Assembly (NCBI GenBank): GCA_015698045.1 | Contig: BLAL01000289.1 | Span: 124,001-188,000, forward strand | Origin: Rhizophagus clarus | Taxonomy: Eukaryota; Glomeromycota; Glomeromycetes; Glomerales; Glomeraceae | Direction: 5' to 3' | DNA length: 64,000 nucleotides | Shown here: in pieces, positions 54,556 to 64,000 of the stretch | Numbering within the stretch: the first letter of the stretch is position 1 | Layout of the letters: each line of letters begins with the position of its first letter | The notes under the pieces: model-generated | Told to the model about the DNA's origin: nothing | The model's input: the letters and a program-made list of their open reading frames with translations, nothing else | Database searches by the model: none | Position numbers and translations under genes: made by a program

Positions 54556-57237
54556 ATGCGACAAAGATTTCATCATCGATCAAGTCATTATCAACAAAAT
54601 AGATTCAACAATCGAAAAACTAACAATATAACGCGTCCCCGATCTTCCAATAATAATTTTTCACAAACTAGTTCAGTCGATTCTTCTAGTTCATCATCAT
54701 CAACTAGATCTGATGAAATTCCAAAAGAAATTCCTGGTTATTATTATGATCAAGAAAAAAATAGATATTTTAAGATAATGCCAAATAAAGCAGTTGGATC
54801 AAATAACCCTTTTAGTGCTGAATCAATTACAAAAAAAGCCGAAGAGGTAAAGTTATATTTGATTACAATAAATTATTAAAGAAACAATTATTTATTCGCA
54901 TCCTTCTTACTTAAAGAAAGCAAGAGAACTCGTAATACCTAAACAAATTCCCAATGGAATTTCGCTTCTTTTAGATCGAGAAATAAATTTTAATAAACCC
55001 ACTTATACATTCAAAAGGTATAGATCGATTAAATAAATCTTGTGAATTCATCTTATTTATATTAAGACGTGACTTTTTTTTAGTGAAAACCGACAAATTT
55101 TAATAAAATCATTACGCCAAGTTGGTTCAATTGAACCAACTGCGATAGAACGAACACGTATAAAAGATTTTCAGGTATACGAATAATTACATTTTGAATA
55201 ATTACTTTTATTATAAGATCTTTTAATGATTTATTATTAATTAATTTAAAGATTCACCCATATTTTAACAAGATATTTTATGGAGATTCATTCGGCAACA
55301 TAAGGTTCGTAAAAATGTGGACACTTCATGAACCATGATTGTCTTTGGGTCAAATTATTTATTTTAGATTTTTTTTATTGCAGCTTTCAATTTGCATTAC
55401 CAATGTTTAATCTGATTATTTTAATTATATAGTCAAATGAAGATTAAATGTTCATCCAGTTCGTGTACGGAGATTTATAATGATCAAGTGATTAAATTAA
55501 CCTCAGAGGTATTATAAATTACTTTTATAATCTTAGGAATAATGTCAAGCAATGATGAAAGTCTTAAGGACTCATCGTATGATAAAAAGAAATCTTTCTT
55601 AAATATTTTGTAAGGACTTGAAAAGCCATTGACGAAGTGATTAACCCAGAATTATTTTATAGATAACATCGGTGCGCTTGAATCGTACTGATTTATTAAT
55701 GTAATATTATGCGATTTCTTTATACTGAATAAAAAAGAAATTACCGCACCCACTTTTAGAAATAGAGCACTCAAGAAGCGTCATTAGAATTATTCTTTTT
55801 TACCAAAAATGCGTTTAAGCGTTCTTGGCAAAAAGGAAAAATTATAAAAATTAAATATGAAAAAAATAATATATATATATATATATTTATTAAGAAAACA
55901 AGAATTAGAATTTTTTAATCTAAATAATATTTACATATTATTTTTTTCCCCCTTTCAAAAAAATTATATAGGGCTACTTCACTTACTCCGGGCAATGTTC
56001 ATATTTTAAAATTACCTTCTGAAACTGAATCTTATAATGACACGGGTAGGTCCTTTTCCTCGCTTAATATTTCTATGACAGATTATATGATTTAATTAAA
56101 TTATTCTAATTGCTCTTAATATCTCATAAATATTAGAAGTAAAATATTCTTATCAGATTAGTCCAATAATTTGGACTTGTTCTTTTTCTGAAACGGATTC
56201 TTCGATAGCAATAGGTGAATATTAAATATAATGGGTCATTTCTTTTATAAAAGAATTGGGATTGTTTACATTTCAATTTTTTTACAACTATATTAGGGTC
56301 ATCAAGATCATTATCTGTTGTACGAGGATGGGAAAAATATACTTGTATTGATCATTTTACGACAAACAGTGATGTTTTCGCTTTGGATTTTGACCGATAT
56401 CTGGTAAGTGGACAAAATTTTTTATAATTGATCAATGTTACTTTATTTTAAAATTATAAATAATTATTTAAAATTTTAATTTTACATTTTCTTAAAAGCC
56501 CAACGTAATTTTTGCAGGTTGTAGAGATGGAAAGTTACGTATATATGATTCTCGTTCTGATTGTTCCCATTTACTTTATGGAATTGGACCAAGGATAAGT
56601 CAAAAATCTCCAATTTGTCATATAAAACAAATTGGTGCATGGTATATTCTATCAGATGGAATGGATGGATCTGTACGTACTTATTTAAATTGAAAGTTTA
56701 AAATTTTATTGTTTTGTTGTATATATATATATATATATAAGAATAATATATCTCACATATATATTACATGTAGCTTTCTTTATGGGATATTCGAAATGAA
56801 AGGAATTTAGATAAAAATTATGTTTACGAACCTGTTATGAAATTTGAAGGGAATGTTAATTCGACCAACATTCAATATGGATTCGATGTTAATTTAAAAG
56901 AAGATATAGTAGCAATAGGTGATATTATATCTTGTTTTTCTGTAACTGCTATTGCTACAGGAATTTTAAACGCGTTGAATCTTCTTTCATTCTAATTAAT
57001 TTTTTTTCCTCAAAAATAGCTGGCCAGGATAATAAAGTTAGGTTTTTTTCCATAAATACTGGAAGAGCTATAAGAAATCCAATTGGGCCATTTAAAGATA
57101 AAGTATCTGCTTTAAGATTTTGTACATTGGATTCAATGGAATTAAATCCTGAATTGGATGAGAGAGGCGAAGGTATTTGGATGGCTGTTGAAAAGGAATT
57201 TCTATGGTGGAGTATTGGAAATAATGATGTGGAGTAA
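54556..57237 (+). CDS. DCAF4: DCAF4-like WD40 protein (CUL4-DDB1 substrate receptor type)
   Basis: Resolved exons: 54556-54846, 54917-55017, 55084-55174, 55537-55609, 55972-56049, 56162-56214, 56297-56403, 56499-56672, 56774-56918, 57020-57237. Their phases join correctly, but the part between 55175 and 55536 needs one or two more exons that I could not fix. The N-terminus is Arg/Asn/Ser-rich and disordered, then IPGYYYDQEKNRYFKI, the block typical of DCAF4/WDR21. Later exons carry WD-type blades: FAGCRDGKLRIYDSRS, SDGMDGSLSLWDIRN, AGQDNKVRFFSINTGRAI. DCAF4 proteins dock on DDB1 to present substrates to the CUL4 ubiquitin ligase in the nucleus; the partner here is inferred. Its 5' part has been copied twice upstream as pseudogenes. 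Confidence 0.8.
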
Positions 57238-58980
57238 GATGAATGTGATTGATGAGTTTATTAAAGTTTTAAACGAGTTTGTTTAACTTTACCGAGTTTG
57301 GCCGAGTTTGACCGAGTTTGACCGAGTTTGCCGAGTTTGGCCGAATTTTTTCGACAAATCATGGCTAATCATTATATAAACTAGTTAATTACTAAAGACA
57401 GAATACTAAATATTAAGCCACACTACCATCTAAATTAATCTAAAAAATTAAATTAAAACTTAAACAAAATTAAATTAAATCATAAAATATTTAAACAATA
57501 ACTACAATAACTAATAAATAAATAATTAAATATAGTTACCCCAAAATTACACAATAAAAACAAAAAAAAATTTCGTATTATAGATAAAAAGAGAGAATAA
57601 AAGAGACCAAAAAAGAATTCATTTAATTAATTTTTAATTTTCAACGTACATTTGAATCAAAAAATTTTTGGTTTTAGTTTACAAATATAAAGTTTACCGA
57701 GGAATACCATAATATACAGTATATAAGTAGGTAATATAAATTACGGGTAAAATAAAATATGTATCAATCGATATACAAAAATATAAAGTTAATTAAATAT
57801 TCAGGATAATCTTAAATTATAAAAAGTAAACAATATATAAAAGTTCTGATAATTCCATATGCAATTAGAAATCAGATGATATTAAAATTCCGCATTGGAA
57901 TGTTTCACTACCTTTGCAATCCTATCACTAATGACACCATCAAGTTTCATACTCGCGGAGATGAGAACTTTTTACGTTCTTTTATGCAAAGATAGATGAA
58001 ATGGCATGGTAGATCATATATTAAATTAAAAATTTTCCTGTTCACAATGTTCGTTTAGTATATATGTAATATAATTAATAGTGCATGTCATTCAGTCAGT
58101 GTGTACGTTACATGTAATAAAATCGTTAACTTATTTGAACAAGGGATTAGAGCTTTTTGGAATTTCTTTTTTAATAACGGTAGTAATAAATTGAATAATT
58201 TTTTTTTTTTTTTTTTTTTTTCGAAGAATTTTCAGTAATTTACCGTGAAAAATTATGGGTTAACTAAAAAAAATACAATCAATTAATATATATATTTTTA
58301 TAATAAAAAAGAAAATCTTTATTTTTTTTTTTTTAAAGTTTTTTTACTCCTTTTTTTTTTTTACTGGGTATATTAACATAAAAGATTAAGCGTTAAATTT
58401 TAAATTAATCACCTCATTTTTAAATTAACATTATCATTATTTCTATTTCCATTTTAAATCATTCATATGGAAGGACATTTGAAAAAGAAGTATTTATCCG
58501 TTATCGGAATATCAATTTTTGAGTGTTGTGGGGGATAAAAAAAAAAAAAAATGTTAAGAGAGTGGGGGGGACCATATATAATAAAAAAAAGTGTTAAAGA
58601 GTGGGGTGCTCTTACGATCTTACCATGATAAGATGATGAATACTTTACTAAGATTAGTAATCTCAATGATTACAATTCATTAAGGGTATTCATTTCGTCA
58701 AGGGTTTCATTCATTTCAAGTTTAAGAACTTGGATAATAATTATTCAAGGGTGGAAAATATTATAATTATGGATTATACCAGATAACAAGTACAGTACCT
58801 AATATTCAACGGGAAGATCAAAATTTAGAAAATCATTCATTTCAAAGAAAATTCTATTAATCAAAAAAATAAAGGTGATCCGATTATGATTATTGAATAT
58901 AAAGATTAATTTAGGAAAACAAAAAAAAAAAAAAAAAAAAAAAAAAGATAATTCGAATGTTCGATTATTAATTACAATTT
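57238..58980. repeat. DCAF4 3' flank with 10-bp tandem repeat, then low-complexity spacer
   Basis: At 57291-57344 the decamer ACCGAGTTTG repeats about five times. The remainder is A/T-rich with T-tracts (about 58200, 58325) and no coding region. Confidence 0.6.
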
Positions 58981-59214
58981 ATTGTTCGACAACTAAACTG
59001 AAAGAAAATATTGTTTGATAACTAATCTGAAAGAAAATATTGTTTGTCAATTAATCTGAAAGAAAATATTGTTCGACAACTAATCTGAAAGAAAATATTG
59101 TTTGTCAATTAATCTGAAAGAAAATATTGTTTGTCAACTAATCTGAAAGAAGATACTGTTTGACAACTAAATTTGAAAGAAAATATTGTTAGATTAATAA
59201 ATTAAAAAGAAAAT
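58981..59214. repeat. 29-bp tandem repeat, about eight units
   Basis: The unit ATTGTTTGACAACTAATCTG plus AAAGAAAAT starts at 58981, 59010, 59039, 59068, 59097, 59126 and 59155, with a degenerate last copy at about 59185. The period is exact for the first six units. Confidence 0.9.
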
Positions 59215-60245
59215 ATTTTTCTATCATAGTATTACCGAAGTGAATGATTATTATATGGGTTAGATAAATCAATTAAAAAGGTTTTAAAATTTGAAAATCA
59301 CGTACCCATCCAGTTGCGTTACGGTAGGTAATAGCACATAGTCAAAAAAAAAAAAATTATATATATTTTTAGTAATTGAATTAAAAAAAAAAAGCATTTT
59401 TTTTTTTGTAATCATCTTTCAACATTTACCCGTTATAATGTCATAATGTTATAGATTTAATATAACACAGCATAAACAATCATTAAAATTAGATATTCTA
59501 GATCAAAAATTTCATGTAAGGGAAAAAAAAAGTGCAGTAAGTAAAAATCGTAAAAAGCATAATTATGTAAAAATGCTTGAAAAAAAAAAAAAAAAAAAAA
59601 AAATGTTAAAAGTGTAAAAAGTGTGAATAAATGTGTAATTAAATAATCAAATAAATAAAAACTAATTTTTCCAAAAACAAAAATAAATTATCTTATTTTT
59701 TGATTTGTTAAGTAATTGATTGAATCGTTAAGTAATTGATTTGTTAAAGTAATTGATTCGTTAAAAGTAAATGATTCGGTAATAAATTTTTACCTTTCTA
59801 CTTCTTTCTTATTAAGAATTACTTTTTTTGTTCATTAAATTCATTAAATTGAATTGAATTACCTATTTGTTTTTTTTTTAAAAACAAAAGTTAAATTAAG
59901 AATTAATTGATTACTATTTTTATTTAAAAAGAAAAAAAAAAAATAATAGAGCGAAAGAGAAAATAACCGAGGATCCAATTGTTGGGGCGATAAAAAACCG
60001 GATAATCATCCCGGTCAAAAGAACTAACTCCGATAAACTTTAACGCAGATAAACTAAATCAGATAACTAAATTGATGATTTTTTACTTTTAATTAAATTT
60101 ATACTTTTTTTTTTTTTAAAAAAAAAAATTTTTTTTTTTTTTTTTATAATTCAATTTAATTAATTTAGTAATTTTTTTCGATTTTTTTTTAAATTTTTTT
60201 TAATTTATTCTTTTTCGATTTATTTTTTTAATTGTTTTAAGAAAA

Positions 60246-60278
<33 letters not shown>

Positions 60279-60552
60279 TTTTTTAAGGGGAAAGAAGATA
60301 AAAACAATCGCGTTGAAATAAATATACTGTAAAAGTTTAGATCATTATGCTTAGAACTCATGCATTTGCATGAAAAAGAAGTTCGTATTTTCGCAGCTTT
60401 TTTTTTTTTTTTTTTCAATAAACAATTCATTATAATTGGTTCGTTTTATACATGCATAAAAAAATAAAATATTCAAAAAAGAACAATTAACTTCTTAAAG
60501 AATAGATTCTTTTTTTTTATTTTATTTTATTTTATTTTATGTATTATGTAGG

Positions 60553-60584
<32 letters not shown>

Positions 60585-61134
60585 TTTCGGCCCTCCCTTT
60601 TTTTTCTCTTTTGAAAAAAAAAGAAAAAAGGAAAAAAAAGTGAATTGTGTTATGAATTAATAAACTTTAAATTTTTTTTTTTTTTTTTTTCAAAAAAGAA
60701 GAATAATAATGGATTTTTTTTTAATTAATGAATCAAAGTTAATAATTGGAAATGATCGAAAAAAAAAATGTATGTAGTCGATTTAAAAAATGATTTATAT
60801 ACATATTTTTTTTTTTTTTTGGTTATCTCATTTCTTTAATGATCCACAAAAACAGAAAATTTTTCGGAAATTTGAAGGAAAAAAAAAATTATAAAAATTT
60901 GTCAAAAATAATAATAAATAATAATAATAATAAAGAATAATAATTTTTTTGTACGACATATCAATAGGAGATAGAAAGAGGAAATTTAAGGGGTAGGAAT
61001 ATTTTTTATGTGCGTGCGGATGTTGTTGTGATACAGAAAAAAAATTAACGAATAAAGTTAGAAGGCTTTTTTTTTTTTTATTCTATCAAAAATAAAAAGT
61101 CCATTTTTTCTAAATAAAACGTTAAAGGAATAAA
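59215..61134. other. Low-complexity A/T tracts, no gene
   Basis: Dense poly-A and poly-T runs, a (TTA)n tract near 60557 and a short GTTAAGTAATTGATT repeat at 59707-59775. Open frames here are made of homopolymers and were not taken as genes. Confidence 0.5.
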
Positions 61135-61194
61135 ATGCCTAAAAGAGGAAATAATAAATTAACATTTAACGAACGTGTGATCATTTTACGGAAT
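61135..61194 (+). other. Possible first exon or N-terminal relic
   Basis: ATG is followed by 20 codons reading MPKRGNNKLTFNERVIILRN and then a GTATG donor-like site. A basic start followed by LTFNERVIIL resembles the N-terminal helix-turn-helix of some transposases. Continuing in frame gives stops mixed with KGLKILYDMNDVL, so it may be a decayed transposase rather than a spliced gene. Confidence 0.25.
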
Positions 61195-61199
61195 GTATG

Positions 61200-64000
61200 A
61201 TAAAACAAAGGTCTAAAAATACTTTATGATATGAATGACGTCTTATAAATCACATAAAGACAATTCGACAAGGAATCTATGGAATCCATGAAGTCATGAA
61301 ATCCATGGAATCTTGTTATAGAATCATGATGTTTTTTTTTACTCCAATTAAAATTATCATCAAATAACATTAAATTTCACCCATATGAAACGCCACCAGC
61401 CATCAAAACAATAACAAATTAACCGACCTTTTATTTTACCCTGAAAGAATATTTATTTTATTAAACAACAATGATTCAAGGGGGGATTTGTATCATACAA
61501 AAAAGTAAATAATTAAATATTGATCAACTAATTCAACCAAATCAACCTAATCATCCAAATCATCAAAAAAAAAACCTTAAAAAATGGTTTGGATTTACCA
61601 AAGTCTAAAGGTGAGTGGATGAATAGAATTGATAGAATGAATAGAATTATTATCTCAAAAAGTTTTTGTTAACTTTATTAAGTTTCGATTAAACGATTTA
61701 CCGAAATTCTCATTCAATTTTCTTTTGACGGGCGGGTCATTCAAAAAATATTGGGTTTCCTAATAGGTAATATAAGTCGATTTTTTTTTTTTAAAAAAAA
61801 AAAAACGGTTGACCATAGAAATATTCATTGTAATTATTAAAATCTCATGATTTTTTTTTATTTTAGTTTACAGCTAAAAAGCATGAAATACAATACAAAT
61901 AATTTCTATTGGATTGTATTTGTCGATGCATGTAATGTGAAAACCTTTATTTATATAACAAAATGAAGGACATATGAAAGGTGACAAAAATAATAATGCA
62001 TTTGGAAGATTTGGAAGGTTATTAATTTTTGGTTGTAACGTTGTAACGTACATTCAGAATGTAGATTATAAGAATGTATGTAATTCAATTAATAAAAGAT
62101 TTTTTTATTACAAATATTACAAATAAGGTTATTTTAGATTATTTGTTAATATTTATGCTTAAAAATTTCTGTATAAGCATGGAATCCATCTTTTAATATT
62201 AACTGTTAAATAAAATGTATGTTAATATGTCATGCATATAATGTACAGATAGGATAACCTAGTTAGTTTTTTTTTTTCGCGTGTTATATGGTTTATATGA
62301 ATATAACTGTCGACTGACTATGACGATTGTGACGTTCGTACATGATCTCATTGAGGAAGATCGCGATTGGTTGCTTAGGATTCACGTGTAACAACAATCA
62401 CGTGTGTTACATTGGATCCCGTATACGTGATACTGTTACGTTACGTGGATGCGTTACGTGAAAAATGTGTATCATAATTTAGAATTCGTAAAGAAGCTGA
62501 AATGGAAGCAATGATAATTGTTTTCCAGATTTGTATATCCATATAAGTATTCATTTTATTTTATATACTTTTTATCGACAGATGTTTCTTAAAGTATCAC
62601 ACGTTTTTGTAACTTTCTAATTCCGTTACATGATAATGAATGAAAATTCACGTTGAAGCGCAGATGGTTGTAAATAGTAAATAAATAAATTTCTTGTTTG
62701 TGATTATAATAGATGATTTATATAACAAGTATTACGTTCTTACAACTTACAGCCTTTACAATAAAAAAAAAACGCCGCAAAAAATATAATTGCCCCTTTA
62801 ATATATTTTTGTCAAAATTAAATAAATAAATAAAAGTAAAAAAAGAAAAAATTTTCCTTATAATTTTCCCGATTAATAATTAAATTCCAAAGAACTCCGC
62901 CCCTACGCCCCCATTTTAATAAAAATATTATTAATAATCACACAATCATAAGTATATGAATGAAATCATCCCGGAAATCGTTTATTTTAGTACATATATA
63001 TATATTTTTTTTTTATTTATATTTGTATATATATATATATATTTTTTTTTTTAGTTTTATTTACTATAAATTTGATCATTCATTTGTTCATAAAAAAAAA
63101 AAAAAAAAGAGCAAGAAAGCCACTTTAAACCTTATTAATTACTTGGCGTTATTTTAGCCAATTTAAGTTGTAGAAAAAAAAAATTTTTTTTTGATAGAAT
63201 TCTTGATTACAATCACGTTCTTAATTTGCAATTGTTATTGTTTTTTTTTCACTTGAAAAAAAAATGAAAAAAGAGTAAAAAAACTTGTTTAATTTGTTTG
63301 GATCTACTAACCATACAGAAAAAAAAAATTTTTTTTTTTTTTTTTTTTTTTTCACGTAAAAAAAAAAAACTATATAAATAATCATATCTTATATCACAAA
63401 TAATAATAATAATAATAATAATAAATAATAATAATAAATAATGATAATAATAATTATTGTTATACATATTTGATTATTTTTTTTACAAAATATTGTAAAT
63501 TCATCAGTTATCGGATTTCAGTTAGTTATCGGCTTATATTGCCTTAAATCCGGCCCGTCTTTTATTATCAGTTTAAAGAAAATCCATCATCTGATCTTAA
63601 ATCCGAAGTTATCCGAATATCCGATTTGAACAATAATTGTAAAAAAGTGCCTTGTTTGACTGTTTGACGACCTTGTTTATTCACCTTGTTTAATCGACCT
63701 TTGTTTTACGCATTTTAATTGGAATTTACGAATTTCTTTTTTTAATCAAGTTAAATCAAGGTTTATATAATTTAAATAAATTTGTAAACATTCAAGTTAA
63801 ACAAAAAGTAGATCAATATAACACTTTTATATGATATAATTGTTAGGATCGCGCGTAACTCTTTAAAATAAAGGAATTTTGTACTCAATACATAAAGCAA
63901 ATCATCTTTACAATGACGTAACGTATCACGTACTTATATGAGTGCACCTGATCATTTTACACCTCCTTAAAGGTTTTATGATCTTTTTTATATATTTAAA
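61200..64000. other. Terminal spacer, no gene seen
   Basis: A/T-rich with long homopolymers and an (ATA)n tract near 63400-63435. The only notable element is an ACGTG cluster at 62383-62460. Nothing supports a coding region up to the window end. Confidence 0.45.
62383..62460. promoter_or_regulatory. Cluster of ACGTG motifs
   Basis: Two palindromic CACGTG (62383-62388, 62399-62404) and three further TACGTG (about 62424, 62442 and 62455) occur within 78 bp of otherwise A/T-rich DNA. CACGTG is the E-box bound by bHLH regulators such as fungal Pho4/Cbf1 types. No gene start is seen next to it, so its role is unproven. Confidence 0.35.

Noticed and set aside
60200-63467. Open frames made of Lys, Phe and Ile runs
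   Set aside because: They consist of translated poly-A/poly-T tracts with no codon signal.
1-64000. CRISPR arrays, bacterial operons, rRNA genes
   Set aside because: None seen. All tandem repeats here lack CRISPR-like unique spacers, and the gene structure is eukaryotic with many introns.

Overview
This is AT-rich nuclear DNA from a fungus. Several traits fit Rhizophagus or a close arbuscular-mycorrhizal relative (Glomeromycotina): a tyrosine-kinase-like gene of the type greatly expanded there (N-terminal CxxC pair, then the kinase domain), a Crinkler N-terminal remnant, a MYND-finger protein behind a membrane anchor, many short AT-rich introns, and dense DNA transposons and minisatellites. 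The organism is inferred, not proven. All gene models were spliced by hand from GT..AG signals and reading-frame continuity.

Region 1 (1-5.6 kb): one protein kinase gene (955-3383) whose 3' half is a chain of tiny phase-1 exons, followed by nested MITEs (3857-4905 with a pogo-like MITE inside).

Region 2 (5.6-13.4 kb): what looks like one 7.8-kb DNA transposon, bounded by a 16-bp perfect inverted repeat and by subterminal tandem repeats. It holds a Plavaka/KDZ-type transposase pseudogene (9984-12863), a divergently oriented seven-exon cargo gene of unknown function (8892 to 7104), and a nested hAT-type MITE with an 8-bp target duplication (5899-6929).

Region 3 (13.4-29.7 kb): gene-poor. It has degenerate coding remnants, a striking GC-rich 56-bp minisatellite (18.9-19.6 kb), an intact MYND gene (22903 to 20960) and a Crinkler-like relic near 24.2-24.5 kb.

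Region 4 (29.7-57.2 kb): a serially duplicated three-gene block. A kinesin (29704-35949), a CAX-type Ca2+/H+ antiporter and a DCAF4-type WD40 gene (54556-57237) form the outer frame. Between them the block repeats: CAX-A, DCAF4 relic, kinesin relic, broken CAX fragment, CAX-B, DCAF4 relic, kinesin relic, CAX-C. All three full CAX genes keep the same ten-exon structure and open frames (457, 459 and 462 aa). The duplicated kinesin and DCAF4 pieces are shattered. This suggests selection for CAX dosage or diversification, perhaps in vacuolar calcium handling. The broken CAX copy carries a 2.4-kb inserted element with its own gene remnant.

Region 5 (57.2-64 kb): no convincing gene. It is low-complexity A/T DNA with small tandem repeats, a possible first exon at 61.1 kb and a cluster of ACGTG motifs at 62.4 kb.
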